DNA from: QWHO01 sp021404945
GTDB taxonomy: Bacteria > Vulcanimicrobiota > Xenobia > Xenobiales > QWHO01
Length of the DNA: 64,000 bases
Assembly (NCBI GenBank): GCA_963169765.1
Contig: CAUJEN010000150.1
Location: 1-64,000, forward strand
Direction: 5' to 3'
A program made the position numbers and the translations under genes. This document shows, piece by piece, positions 35,431-45,058 of the stretch (the stretch's first letter is position 1; every line of letters starts with the position of its first letter). Under the pieces are notes generated by a model. It saw only the letters and a program-made list of their open reading frames with translations, ran no database searches and was not told the origin of the DNA.

Positions 35431-37437
35431 ATGAGACACTGGCTCACCTTTTGCTTGGCCATTCTACTCCTGGTCGCGGGCTCGGCCCAACCAGTCAAGA
35501 AGGCTCACGTTCAATCCGAGCTGATCAGCGATCAGACCGTGGTGGCACCGGGCAGCACCTTCTGGGTGGGCCTGCGCCTGGAGATGGAGCCCGAGTGGCA
35601 CACCTACTGGCAGAACCCTGGCGACGGCGGGCTGGCCACCAAAATCGAGTGGACCCTGCCCGAGGGCGTGACGGCCGGTCCGATCCAGTGGCCGGCTCCC
35701 GAGCGCGTGGAGCTGGCCGGGCTGGTCAGCTTCGGCTACTCGCACGAGGTCGTCTTGCTCACCCAGCTGCAGACCGCTCCCGACCTCAAGAGCGGGCCGC
35801 TCACGCTGAAGGCCAACGTCAGCTACCTGGCCTGCAAGGAGGAGTGCATCCCCGGCCAGGCCGACCTGACCCTGAAGTTGAGCGCCGGGGCGGCCAGCCA
35901 GCCCTCCGAGCAGGCCGAGAGCCTGGCCCGGGCCCGCGATCAACTGCCCCTGGGGCCGGACCCGGCCGTGCAGGCTCGCCTGGAAGGCACGAAGATCCTT
36001 CTCAGCCTGCCGCCCGGCACTCAGAAGGCCGAGTTTTTCCCGCTCGATAACGAGCAGATCAAGCTGGATGCCCCCCAGACCCTCAAACAGGACCAGCTCG
36101 AGCTGCAGGCGGCCGAGAAAGCTCCCGCCCGGCTCTCGGGCGTGCTGGTGATGGGCGACAAGTCCTACCAGGTGGATCTGCCCCTGACCACCGGCGGGGC
36201 CGCCGCCCAGGCCCCTCAGGTCAGCTTTCTGCCCGCCTTCCTGTCGGCCTTTCTGGGCGGGCTCTTGCTCAACTTGATGCCCTGCGTCTTCCCGGTGCTC
36301 TCCATGAAGGTGCTGGGCTTCGTGGAGGCGGCTGGCGAGAGCAAAGGCAAGCCATGGATGCACGGCCTGGTGTTCACGCTGGGCGTTCTGGTCTCGTTCT
36401 GGGCCCTGACGGCGGCCCTGCTGGCCGTCAAGGCGGGCGGGGCCAAAGTGGGCTGGGGCTTTCAGCTGCAAGAGCCCGGTATCGTGATCGCCCTGGCCGT
36501 GCTCTTCTTCGCGCTGGGCCTGAACTTTCTGGGCGTCTTCGAGATCGGCCTGACGCTCACGCGCCTGGGAGATGTCGCCGAGCAGAAGTCAGGTCTGTCA
36601 GGGGCCTTCTGGAGCGGGGTGCTGGCCACCCTGGCGGCCACCCCCTGCACCGCCCCCTTTATGGGCAGCGCGGTCGGCTTTGCCCTCACCGCTCCGGTGC
36701 TGCAGACGTTCCTGATCTTCACCTCGCTGGGGCTGGGAATGGCCTTCCCCTACCTGGTTCTCTCCAGCGTTCCGGCTCTGCTGCGCTTCGTGCCCCGTCC
36801 CGGCCCCTGGATGGAAAGCTTCAAACAGTTCCTGGCCTTCCCGCTGCTGGCCACCACCGGCGGACTGTTGTGGGTGCTGGGCCAGCAACGCGGCTCGAAC
36901 GCCGTGGCCGTGATGCTGCAGGCTCTGGTGCTCTTCGGCATGGCCGCCTGGGCCTACGGCCGCTGGGGTTTCTCCATCAAGACCGGAGTGCGAGCCCGGG
37001 GGCTGGCCTTCACCGCCCTGCTGCTCGTCGCAGGCCTGGCCGTCTCGATGCAGGCCGCCCGCTTCGGGGGCCCGAGCGGCCATTGGCAGAGTTTCTCGCC
37101 CGAGAAGGTGGCCGAGCTGCGGGCCGCCGGCAAGCCGGTCTTCGTCGACTTCACGGCTGCCTGGTGCTTCAGCTGTCAGGTCAACGAGCAGGTGGCCCTC
37201 AAGCCCAAAGAGGTGCTCGATGCCTTTCAGGCCCGGGGAATCACCATGCTGAAGGCCGACTGGACCAACCGCGACGAGGTCATCACCCGCGAGCTGGAAA
37301 AGTTCGGGCGAAGCGGCGTGCCCCTCTACGTGCTCTATCCGGCCGGCGGCGAGCCCGAGGTGCTGCCCCAGGTGCTCACCCCCAGCATCGTGCTCAAGGC
37401 TTTGGAGAAGATCCCGACCAGCTCTTCAGCAAACTGA
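35431..37437 (+). CDS. DsbD-family thiol:disulfide interchange protein
   Basis: A 668-residue membrane protein that carries electrons from cytoplasmic thioredoxin to the periplasm. After a signal peptide comes a DsbD/ScsB-like N-terminal periplasmic domain (to about residue 260). It contains ACKEECIPGQ as a possible redox Cys pair. Eight membrane segments follow, with the transmembrane cysteines in NLMPCVFPVL and ATPCTAPFMG. A C-terminal thioredoxin domain has the CxxC motif AAWCFSCQ. ATG 35431 follows AAGGGG at good spacing. The 3' end overlaps the convergent next gene by 44 bases. Confidence 0.93.
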   Translation: MRHWLTFCLAILLLVAGSAQPVKKAHVQSELISDQTVVAPGSTFWVGLRLEMEPEWHTYWQNPGDGGLATKIEWTLPEGVTAGPIQWPAPERVELAGLVSFGYSHEVVLLTQLQTAPDLKSGPLTLKANVSYLACKEECIPGQADLTLKLSAGAASQPSEQAESLARARDQLPLGPDPAVQARLEGTKILLSLPPGTQKAEFFPLDNEQIKLDAPQTLKQDQLELQAAEKAPARLSGVLVMGDKSYQVDLPLTTGGAAAQAPQVSFLPAFLSAFLGGLLLNLMPCVFPVLSMKVLGFVEAAGESKGKPWMHGLVFTLGVLVSFWALTAALLAVKAGGAKVGWGFQLQEPGIVIALAVLFFALGLNFLGVFEIGLTLTRLGDVAEQKSGLSGAFWSGVLATLAATPCTAPFMGSAVGFALTAPVLQTFLIFTSLGLGMAFPYLVLSSVPALLRFVPRPGPWMESFKQFLAFPLLATTGGLLWVLGQQRGSNAVAVMLQALVLFGMAAWAYGRWGFSIKTGVRARGLAFTALLLVAGLAVSMQAARFGGPSGHWQSFSPEKVAELRAAGKPVFVDFTAAWCFSCQVNEQVALKPKEVLDAFQARGITMLKADWTNRDEVITRELEKFGRSGVPLYVLYPAGGEPEVLPQVLTPSIVLKALEKIPTSSSAN

Positions 37438-37975
37438 CCCAGCTCCCGGCCGGACTCTCGCTGACGTACTTGACCAACCCCACGCCGCTCGCGTAGTAGC
37501 TGGTCTGGTTGAGGGTGCTGCCGGACTGGGTCGTGAGAGTCTCCACCACCAGGCAGGTGAACGTGCCGGCGGGTACGTTCACCTGGGCAGTGGCCAGGAT
37601 GCGGTTGGAGTCGGTGATCTCGCTGCTGCGCCCCAGCCGACCGGTCCAGCCCCAACTGGTGCCGGGCTTCATGGGAAAGCGCAGGTAAGGCCGGGCCGGC
37701 TGGTAGAGCGCCTGCTCGCCGTCCGGGTCTTCCAGACCCGTGAGAAGGATGCCGCCCGCGCCCACCTCGTACCACTCCTGGGTCAGGACCTGGGGCATGA
37801 TGGTGCGCACCAGGGCCCGGTTGCCCTCGTTCCTGACCACCTCCACCGAGTAGTCGAACGACTGACGGCCCTTGAACTGGTAAACCCAGCTCAACCCCGA
37901 GCCGACCGGAAAGTAGTCGGTTTCTGTCGCCAGCGCGCAGGGCAGCAGCAAGGCCAGCAGGGCAATCCACCTCAA
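37394..37975 (-). CDS. secreted hypothetical protein
   Basis: A 193-residue protein with a signal peptide (RWIALLALLLPCALATE). The mature part is beta-rich and starts with YFPVGSGLSWVYQFKG. This resembles periplasmic or lipoprotein-like domains often found as single-copy secreted proteins, with ILATAQVNVPAGTFTCLVVET near the end. The start is a TTG that overlaps the upstream stop (TTGA), so it is coupled to the YkgJ-TPR gene. Function unknown. Confidence 0.65.
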   Translation of the reverse strand: MRWIALLALLLPCALATETDYFPVGSGLSWVYQFKGRQSFDYSVEVVRNEGNRALVRTIMPQVLTQEWYEVGAGGILLTGLEDPDGEQALYQPARPYLRFPMKPGTSWGWTGRLGRSSEITDSNRILATAQVNVPAGTFTCLVVETLTTQSGSTLNQTSYYASGVGLVKYVSESPAGSWVSLLKSWSGSSPKP

Positions 37976-39090
37976 GAAGCCGTCACCCCTTCAGCGGCGG
38001 CGCGCTCGAGGTGGGGGCGGGCCTCGTCCTCTCGCCCCAGGCGGCTCAGGGCCACGCCCAGCCGCAGGCGGGCCAGCGACTGGGAGGGGTCGACCTCCAG
38101 AGAGCGCAAAAGCCAGGGGATGCCGGCCTCCATCTGGCCCTGAGCCAGCTCCAGGTAGCCCCGGTAGGTCAGGGCCGGAGCATGCTGGGGATTGAGGCGC
38201 ACGGCCTCGTCCAGGGCCTGGGCGGCGGGCTGGAAGGCGCCCAGCTCGAGCTCGGCGCGAGCCAGCTGGTAGCGAAGGTCAGCCGCCTCGGGGGCCAGCG
38301 TGACGGCCCGCAGGAAGGCCTCGCGCGCCCCCTCCCAGTTCTCCTGGCCCGAGCGGGCCAGGCCCAGCGTCATCTGCTGCATGGCCGTCGTGCGGCCCTG
38401 GCAGGCCGAAGCCTCGGCGGCCGCGTACTCGCCTAGAAAAAGCTCCATCCAGGCCCGATCGACCGGGTCGGTCGCGTCGAGATGGGCCAGGTTGACGGCC
38501 GGGTGGCCGCCCCCGGCGCTAACCGGTCCGGGAGCCCGCATGGCCAGGTAGTCGCGCTTGAGCTGGTGGATGGCGCGGGCTTCAGGCAGGAGCGCGAAGT
38601 ACTCCTCGGGCGCGAACTCGCGCTCGTGGCCGCGAAACACACACACCCCGGGCAACACGGTGCGCTGCTCGCGGTAATGGCCGAAGGTGCGGCAGGCATA
38701 AGGGCGATGAGCATAGACCGTGCAGCCGCCCTGGTAGTAGGGGCAGACGGCCGCCGCGCCCTCCTCGCGAGCTGCGTAGCGGCGAAAGTCCTCCACCTTC
38801 TCGGAACCGACCCGGGCGGCCAGGTAGTCCAGCTCGAGGTCGCTGACCACGTGCTGGGAAAGGCCCGCGGCCGTGCAACAAAGGTTGCAGCTTCCGCAGG
38901 GGTTGCCCGGGTGACGGGGCAGGGCGGCGTCGAGACGGGCGAACAGCTCGTCCAGGGCGAGGTAGAAGTCGTGCCGGGTGCTCAGGTCAGCCAGCGGATA
39001 GACTCCAGACCCATCTGAGGATTCGCATGAGCCTGAGGATTCCAGGCCGCGCCAGGGGCCCCTCCCGAAGGTGGCGAAACTCGCTGTCAT
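37972..39090 (-). CDS. YkgJ-type CxxCxxCC protein fused to TPR repeats
   Basis: A protein of up to 372 residues. The N-terminal half has the zinc/iron-chelating cysteine cluster NPCGSCNLCC. Downstream are CPYYQGGCTVYAHRPYACRTFG and a further Cys, as in the YkgJ (UPF0153) family. The C-terminal half has about four TPR units (for example AREAFLRAVTLAPEAADL). The start is uncertain. ATG 39090 overlaps the divergent ku start inside a CATG, and the first 30 residues have no family look. A one-base indel near 38985 would give a start at MGLESIRWL. The 3' end overlaps the next gene. Confidence 0.78.
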   Translation of the reverse strand: MTASFATFGRGPWRGLESSGSCESSDGSGVYPLADLSTRHDFYLALDELFARLDAALPRHPGNPCGSCNLCCTAAGLSQHVVSDLELDYLAARVGSEKVEDFRRYAAREEGAAAVCPYYQGGCTVYAHRPYACRTFGHYREQRTVLPGVCVFRGHEREFAPEEYFALLPEARAIHQLKRDYLAMRAPGPVSAGGGHPAVNLAHLDATDPVDRAWMELFLGEYAAAEASACQGRTTAMQQMTLGLARSGQENWEGAREAFLRAVTLAPEAADLRYQLARAELELGAFQPAAQALDEAVRLNPQHAPALTYRGYLELAQGQMEAGIPWLLRSLEVDPSQSLARLRLGVALSRLGREDEARPHLERAAAEGVTAS

Positions 39091-39904
39091 GGCAGCGCGC
39101 GCGCTCTGGAGCGGATCGATCAACTTCGGGATGGTCAACATCCCCGTCAAGCTGTTCTCCGCCACCAGCAACCACAACGTCTCCTTCCACCTCCTGCACG
39201 CCCCCTGCAAAAGCCGGGTCAAGTACCAGGTCTACTGCCCGGTGCACGAGACCGAGGTGCCCCGCAGCGACCTGGTCAAGGGCTACGAGTTTGCCAAGAA
39301 CCAGTACGCGGTGCTGACCGAAGAGGACTTCGAGCAGCTGCCCGTTCCCTCCAGGCAGAGCATCGAGCTGTCAGCCTTCGTCAAGCTCGACGAGGTCGAT
39401 CCGCTCTACTTCGAGCAGAGCTTCTACCTGGCCCCCGACGAGATCGGCAAGAAGGCCTACGCCCTGCTGGTGCGCTCGCTGCAGGAGAAGGGCCTGGTGG
39501 GCATCGCCAAGGTGACCCTGCGCAATCAAGAGCGGGTCTGCGCCCTGCGCGCCAGGGATGGAGCGGTGGTGCTCTCCACGCTGCACTTTGCCGACGAGAT
39601 CAAGGCCGTGCCCGAGGGCGTCCCGGGCGATCTCGAGGTGTCCGAGCGCGAGCTGCAGATGGCCAACACGCTGATCGACCTGTTGACGGCCGAGAAGTTC
39701 GAGGCCGGCGAGTTCAAGGACGAGTACCGAGAAGCGCTGATGAAGCTGATCGAGGCCAAGATCCAGGGCCAGGAGGTGGCCGCCTCGCCGGCCCCCGCGC
39801 CGGCCCAGGTGGTGGACCTGATGGCCGCCCTGCGGGCCAGCGTGGAAGCCGCCGAGAAGGCGCGCCAGAGCCGCCAGTCGGAGCCGAGCGTCAAGGCCGG
39901 GTGA
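39089..39904 (+). CDS. ku: Ku protein, non-homologous end joining
   Basis: Bacterial Ku binds DNA ends as a homodimer and recruits a ligase. The 271-residue length is usual. The N-terminus ARALWSGSINFGMVNIPVKL is diagnostic, and the core includes YYCP-type VYCPVHETEVPRSDLVKGYE and IELSAFVKLDEVDPLYFEQSFYLAPDE (quoted in parts). I start at ATG 39089 by family length; a GTG at 39071 is in frame. The stop overlaps the GTG start of the ligase gene (GTGA), so the two repair proteins are coupled. Confidence 0.95.
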   Translation: MAARALWSGSINFGMVNIPVKLFSATSNHNVSFHLLHAPCKSRVKYQVYCPVHETEVPRSDLVKGYEFAKNQYAVLTEEDFEQLPVPSRQSIELSAFVKLDEVDPLYFEQSFYLAPDEIGKKAYALLVRSLQEKGLVGIAKVTLRNQERVCALRARDGAVVLSTLHFADEIKAVPEGVPGDLEVSERELQMANTLIDLLTAEKFEAGEFKDEYREALMKLIEAKIQGQEVAASPAPAPAQVVDLMAALRASVEAAEKARQSRQSEPSVKAG

Positions 39905-40932
39905 ACCTCCCCGTCCTGCCCCCGGTGGCCCCCATGCTGGCCAGCCTCAACCGCGCCTTCCCCGAGGGTGCCGGCTGGAACTACGAGCCCAAGTGGGACG
40001 GCTTTCGCACGCTGATCTTCTTCGACGGCTCCGAGCTTTATCTCCAGAGCCGCGACCTCAAGCCGATGGGGCGCTACTTCCCGGAGCTGGAGCGATCTCT
40101 GCGGGAGGTTCTCCCGCCCCGGGTGGTGCTGGACGGCGAGCTGGTGGTCATCGGGCCGGAAGGGCTCGATTTCGACGCCCTGCAGATGCGCATCCACCCG
40201 GCCGCCTCGCGCATCCAGAAGCTGGCCGCCGAGATCCCCGCCTCCTTCGTGGCCTTCGATCTCCTGGCTTCAGACGGCGACAGCTTGATGGCGGTGCCCC
40301 AGGTCGAGCGGCGCGAGCGGCTGGAGCGCCTGCTCTCGCAGGTGCCGCGCCCGGTCTACCTCACCCCCAGCACCGGCGACCGGGCCCTGGCCGAGCTGTG
40401 GTTCCAGCGCTTCGAAGGAGCCGGCCTGGACGGCGTCATCGCCAAGCGCCACGAGCATCCGTATCGCCCCGACAAGCGCGACTTCCTGAAGATCAAGCAC
40501 CAGCGCACCGCTGATTGCGTGGTGGGCGGTTTTCGCTGGGCCAGGGACCTGGAGGGCCAGGCCGTGGGCTCGCTGCTGCTGGGGCTCTACGATGAGAGCG
40601 GCACCCTGCACCACGTGGGCCACACCGCAAGCTTCAAGGCGGCCGAGAAGCGCGAGCTGGTGCAGCGGCTCGAGCCCTACCGGGGGGGCGACAGCTTCGG
40701 CGACGGGCGCACCCCGGGCGCGCCCAGTCGCTGGACGGGCGGAAAGGACCTGAGCTGGGTGAAGCTGCGCCCCGAGCTGGTCTGCGAGGTGGCCTACGAG
40801 AAGCTCCAGCAAGACCGCTTCCGCCACGCCGCCACCTTCCTGCGCTGGCGCACGGACAAACCCGCCGAGCAATGCGACTTCGCCCAGCTCGACTCCCCCG
40901 TCCCCTTCGCGCTCGACGACATCTTCCTCTGA
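39901..40932 (+). CDS. ATP-dependent DNA ligase, LigC/LigD ligase-domain type
   Basis: A 343-residue ligase that seals breaks held by Ku. The adenylated lysine lies in YEPKWDGFR. Other nucleotidyltransferase motifs are LDGELVV, VAFDLLA, GVIAKR and FLKIKHQRTADCVVGG, followed by an OB-fold C-terminus. It has neither the polymerase nor the phosphoesterase domain of full LigD. It is coupled by GTGA to ku and overlaps the next gene by one base (TGATG). Confidence 0.94.
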   Translation: MNLPVLPPVAPMLASLNRAFPEGAGWNYEPKWDGFRTLIFFDGSELYLQSRDLKPMGRYFPELERSLREVLPPRVVLDGELVVIGPEGLDFDALQMRIHPAASRIQKLAAEIPASFVAFDLLASDGDSLMAVPQVERRERLERLLSQVPRPVYLTPSTGDRALAELWFQRFEGAGLDGVIAKRHEHPYRPDKRDFLKIKHQRTADCVVGGFRWARDLEGQAVGSLLLGLYDESGTLHHVGHTASFKAAEKRELVQRLEPYRGGDSFGDGRTPGAPSRWTGGKDLSWVKLRPELVCEVAYEKLQQDRFRHAATFLRWRTDKPAEQCDFAQLDSPVPFALDDIFL

Positions 40933-42815
40933 TGCGCGCCCTGCCTATCGCCTTGCTGCTGGCCGTCTTGATGGTGCGCAACCTGGGCCCGCCCATCGAC
41001 TTCGACGTCTGGTACCACGTGCGCATCGGCCAGGAGATCCAGCGCACCGGCGCGGTGCCCCACTACGATACCTTGACCGGGGCGGCCGACAGGGTGGAGC
41101 CGCACTACTACGTCAACGACGAGTGGGGCATGGGCTGGCTTTGCTGGCAGCTCTACCGCAGCTGGGGCTACGCCGGGCTGGCCTGGGGACTTTCCGGCCT
41201 CATCGGTCTGCTGGCCCTGGCTGTCTTCCTGGCCTGCCGGGCCGGCGGCGTTCCGGCCCTGCCGGCCACGCTCTCGGTGCTGCTGGCCGACGCCCTCATG
41301 CAGACCCGCTACGCGCTGCGGCCCCACCTGGTGACCCAGCTGCTGGCCGCGGCCATGATCGCGATGTTGCTGCGGGCCGAGCGCTCGCCCCGCTGGCTGT
41401 GGGGGCTGCCTCCCCTCTTCGTGCTGTGGAGCAACGTGCACGCCGGTGTTTCGCTGGGCGTGGGGCTGCTGGGCCTGTGGTGGATCGGCTCGCTCTCGAG
41501 CTTCGGTCGCTTTCCCCTGAGCTGGCGCCAGCTGGCTCCGCCCACCATTGGCTGCCTGGTGGCCCTCTTGTGCCGACCCGACGGCCACAAGCTCCCCATG
41601 TATGTGCTCACCCACTTTCGCCGCCCCCAGGTCTATGAGTGGGTGATGGAGTGGCAGCCGCTCGCGCGGGTCATGCCCGACTGGTGGATGGGCCCGCTGC
41701 CGCTCTACCTGCTGCTGGCCCTGGTCGGTTTTCTGCTGGCCTGGCGCCAGAAGTGTCTCAAGCTGCCCTATCTCTTCGCCTGCCTGGCCCTGAGCTATTT
41801 CGCCTTCCGCTGGGTTCGCGCCCTGGGAGAGCTGGGGGCGGTGGGGGTGCCGCTCATGGCCGCCACCTGGGCCAGCCTCAACTTCCACGAGCGCCTCACG
41901 AAGCGGGCCCGAAGCCCCCTGCTCACGCTCCTCTTGAGCCTGCTCCTGGGCCTCTTGCTGGCTCGCGAGTGCACCCGCGCGGAGCACTTCCGATTCGAGC
42001 CGGGGCGCCACATCTACCCGGTCGGGGCAGTGGAGTTCCTCGAGCGGCATCCCGCCAGGGTGATCTTCAACTCCAACCAGTTCGGCGGCTACCTGGTGTT
42101 CCGCCACCAGAAGCCGTTCTTTCACAGCGTGATGTCGGCCATCGCCGATCCCTTGCTGCGCGACTATTTCGCGCTGCGGCAGAACCCCGAGCGGCTCGGC
42201 GAGATGGTCTCGCGCTACGGCCTGGATGCCTTCTTGCTGCACTACGAGTACTTCGACGATCTGAGCCGGCTGATCGCCGCCCTGGATCAGAGCCCGGACT
42301 GGGATCTGGTCTACTTCGACGACGTGGCCGTGCTCTACATGCCCTCCCGGCTGGGGCTGCCGGCCTACCGGGCCCTGCACCCCGGCCGTCCCGACCCGCT
42401 CGGCCCCGATCCTCTGGCCGCCCGGGCCGAGTTGGAGCGCTATCTGGCCGAGAGCCCCGGAGTGGCTCGTGGCTGGCTGCTGTGGGCCGTGCTGGGCGAG
42501 CGCACGGGCGATGCGGCGATGCAGGCCGAGGGCTATCAAAAGGTGCTCGAGCTCGCTCCCGACACCGTGCAGGCCCGATTGGGACGGGCCCGGTTGCGCT
42601 TTGCCGCCAGCGACTTCGCCGGCGCCGCCGAGGATGCCCGCGAGGCCGTACGCCTGGCACCCGGCTACGCGCCGGCTCGCTTCAACCTGGCCGTGGCGCT
42701 GGCCGCCCAGAACGACTTGAAGGGGGCTCGGCGCGAGCTGGACCGCTGCCTGCAGCTCGACCCCGGCTTTCAGCCCGCCATCGAGCTGAAGAACAGGCTG
42801 ACCTCGTCGCCCTGA
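40932..42815 (+). CDS. multi-pass membrane protein with C-terminal TPRs, GT-C-like
   Basis: A 627-residue protein. The first 370 residues hold about nine membrane segments. The opening loop FDVWYHVRIGQEIQRTGAVP, followed by an Asn-Asp-Glu-Trp stretch, resembles the first periplasmic loop of GT-C glycosyltransferase-like membrane proteins. A soluble region follows, and the last 110 residues contain three TPR units (YQKVLELAPDTVQARLGRA). The ATG shares one base with the ligase stop. Whether it relates to DNA repair or is only a neighbour is unclear. The sugar-transfer role is a guess from topology. Confidence 0.72.
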   Translation: MRALPIALLLAVLMVRNLGPPIDFDVWYHVRIGQEIQRTGAVPHYDTLTGAADRVEPHYYVNDEWGMGWLCWQLYRSWGYAGLAWGLSGLIGLLALAVFLACRAGGVPALPATLSVLLADALMQTRYALRPHLVTQLLAAAMIAMLLRAERSPRWLWGLPPLFVLWSNVHAGVSLGVGLLGLWWIGSLSSFGRFPLSWRQLAPPTIGCLVALLCRPDGHKLPMYVLTHFRRPQVYEWVMEWQPLARVMPDWWMGPLPLYLLLALVGFLLAWRQKCLKLPYLFACLALSYFAFRWVRALGELGAVGVPLMAATWASLNFHERLTKRARSPLLTLLLSLLLGLLLARECTRAEHFRFEPGRHIYPVGAVEFLERHPARVIFNSNQFGGYLVFRHQKPFFHSVMSAIADPLLRDYFALRQNPERLGEMVSRYGLDAFLLHYEYFDDLSRLIAALDQSPDWDLVYFDDVAVLYMPSRLGLPAYRALHPGRPDPLGPDPLAARAELERYLAESPGVARGWLLWAVLGERTGDAAMQAEGYQKVLELAPDTVQARLGRARLRFAASDFAGAAEDAREAVRLAPGYAPARFNLAVALAAQNDLKGARRELDRCLQLDPGFQPAIELKNRLTSSP

Positions 42816-42832
42816 CCACGCCTGGTGACCCG

Positions 42833-44944
42833 TCAGGCGTTGACGGTCTGCTCTTCCAGTCGAGCCGCCAGCTCGGCCAGCACCTCGGCCTCGGTCTCGC
42901 GCCCGAGCAGGGTCGAAAGCTGGCTCAGCTTGCGGATGGTGGTCGGCAGCTCGGGGTGCTGGCCGTCCTCGCGGATTTTCAGGGACCGCCGCAGGTGCTT
43001 CTCAGCTTCCTCGAAGTCTTCGGTGGTGATCTGAAGGTCAACCAGCCGCTCCAGGCTGCGGGCCACCTCGGCGTGATCTAGTCCGTAGCGCTTCTCTTTG
43101 AGCTCGATGGCACGCCGCAGCGAGTTGTCGGCCTCGAAGAAGTCCTCGGTCTGAACGTAGACATCGGCCAGGGCCATCAGGCGCTCGGAGATATCCACTT
43201 CCTCGCCCTGAGCCTCAGAAAGCTCCAGGGCGCGCTTGAGGAGAGGCTCGGCTTCGGAGGGGCGGGTGCGGGAAAGATAGAGCTGAGCCAGCTTGTCCAG
43301 GTGGGGAACCAGATTGGGGCTGCTCGCGCCCGACTTGCGCTCGTGGATCTCGACCGCCTTCTTGAGCAGGCTCTCGGCCGCATCGATATGCTCGCGCGAG
43401 GTGTAGAACTCGACCAGGGCCTCGATGCTCTTGTCGGCGGCCGGATCGTCGGCCTCGGCCCGAAGCTCGACGGCCTGGGCCAGCAGCGGCTCGGCTTCCT
43501 CCACCCGCCCGAGCTGATTGTAAACCTCGGCCAGGCCCTCCAGGGCCGGGGCCAGGTCAGGATGCTCCTCGCCCAGCGTGAGCCGCTGGATGGAGACCCA
43601 GCGCTGCATGTAGGGCTCGGCCGCGTCAAAGCGGCTCAGGCCCAGGTTGATCTGTCCCAGGCGTTGCAGCACCTGGACCAACTGGGGATGATCGGAGCCC
43701 AGCTCGGTCTCCTGCACCGTCAGGATGCGGCGCAGCATGGGCTCGGCCTCGGGCAACTTGCCCTGCAGCACCATGACTTCGGCCAGTCGGAACGAGGAGG
43801 CCAGCGACTCGGGATGCTTGGGGTCGAGCTTGCTGCGGTGGGTAGCGGCGACTTTGCGCAACAGGGCCTCGGCCTCGGCCAGATTGCCACGTTGCTGCTG
43901 CAACTCGCCCTGGGCCATCAAGACCTGGGCCACCAGCAGATGGTTGCTGCCATACTCGGCCTGGCGCAGCTCCAGGGCGCGCCCGAGATGCTCTTCCACC
44001 TCCTCCAGGCGGTTGAGAGCCAGCAGCACTTCGCCCAGTTTCAGCAGATGGGAGGCCAGCTCGGGATGGTCGTTGCCCAGATTGGCTTCCTGGATGGCCA
44101 GGTTACGCCTCAACAGCCCTTCTGCCTCCTCGTGGCGGCGCTGGGCGAGCATCAGGTCGGCCATGTTGGTGAGGATCGTGCCCGTGTCGGGGTGGGTATC
44201 GCCCAGTACCCTCTCACGGATGGTCAGCGCCTTCTGGTAGAGAGGCTCGGCTTCGCTGTAGCGTTCCTGAGCGCGATACAGCTCTGCCAGGTTCTTCAGG
44301 TCGGTGGCCACGTCGGGGTGATCGGCCCCAAGCTCCTGCTCGTCGATCTCCAGGGCCCGCAGGCAGAGCGGCTCGGCCTCTTCGAAACGCTTGTCGAGAT
44401 AGCAGATAGCGGCCAGGTTGTTGAGTGTAGCAGCCAGACCGGCGTGATTGGTCCCGAAAGCCTTCTCGAGGATGTCCAGCGAGCGCGAATAGAGGGGCTC
44501 GGCCTCGGTGTGCCGGCCCTGGGCCATGCGCACCGAGGCCAGGTTGCTCAGCTGTTTGGCCACCTCGGGATGCTCCGGTCCCAGACTGGACTCTTTCAGC
44601 ATCAAGGCCCGCTCGGAGTGAGCCTCAGCGGCGGCAAAGTCACCCCGCATGCTGGCCAGGCCAGCCAGGTTGTCGAGCACCCCCGCCAGCTCGGGGTGGG
44701 CCGCGTCAGCGGCCTCGAAAATCTCCAGCGCCCGCTGGCTGAGAGGCTCGGCCTTGGCGAACTCGCCGTGGGTGGTATGCAGGGTGGCCAGACGGCTCAG
44801 GCTCGTGCCTAGCCGCACGTCCTCAGACCCGAAGTTCTTCTCGGCTTCACGGACGGCGGCCCCATAGAGCTCTTCAGCCTTCTCGTAAAGCCCCTGCTTG
44901 AAATATTTGTTACCCGACTCGAGGTAGGTCTGCCAGACAATCAT
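42833..44944 (-). CDS. TPR-array protein, kinesin-light-chain type
   Basis: A 703-residue protein made almost wholly of about fifteen 42-residue TPR units of the pattern AEPLYxRALxIxExxxGxxHP, with NLAxL between helices. There is no signal peptide, membrane segment or catalytic domain, so it should be a cytoplasmic scaffold. The regularity of the repeats points to growth by tandem duplication. It stands alone between the membrane protein (convergent) and the ABC-F gene. Confidence 0.9.
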   Translation of the reverse strand: MIVWQTYLESGNKYFKQGLYEKAEELYGAAVREAEKNFGSEDVRLGTSLSRLATLHTTHGEFAKAEPLSQRALEIFEAADAAHPELAGVLDNLAGLASMRGDFAAAEAHSERALMLKESSLGPEHPEVAKQLSNLASVRMAQGRHTEAEPLYSRSLDILEKAFGTNHAGLAATLNNLAAICYLDKRFEEAEPLCLRALEIDEQELGADHPDVATDLKNLAELYRAQERYSEAEPLYQKALTIRERVLGDTHPDTGTILTNMADLMLAQRRHEEAEGLLRRNLAIQEANLGNDHPELASHLLKLGEVLLALNRLEEVEEHLGRALELRQAEYGSNHLLVAQVLMAQGELQQQRGNLAEAEALLRKVAATHRSKLDPKHPESLASSFRLAEVMVLQGKLPEAEPMLRRILTVQETELGSDHPQLVQVLQRLGQINLGLSRFDAAEPYMQRWVSIQRLTLGEEHPDLAPALEGLAEVYNQLGRVEEAEPLLAQAVELRAEADDPAADKSIEALVEFYTSREHIDAAESLLKKAVEIHERKSGASSPNLVPHLDKLAQLYLSRTRPSEAEPLLKRALELSEAQGEEVDISERLMALADVYVQTEDFFEADNSLRRAIELKEKRYGLDHAEVARSLERLVDLQITTEDFEEAEKHLRRSLKIREDGQHPELPTTIRKLSQLSTLLGRETEAEVLAELAARLEEQTVNA

Positions 44945-45058
44945 CGCTCAGGGCCGTCCATGATCAAGATGCCGATCGCCATTCTTGGCCTGTCTCTCAT
45001 TCCCCTACACAGCCAGGAATTTCAGCGACGTCACACCACATGAGCGGTTGTCCGCTGC

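Noticed and set aside
40794..42539. A 581-codon minus-strand frame
   Set aside because: Shadow of the membrane-TPR gene; Gln/Gly/His-rich with no family features.
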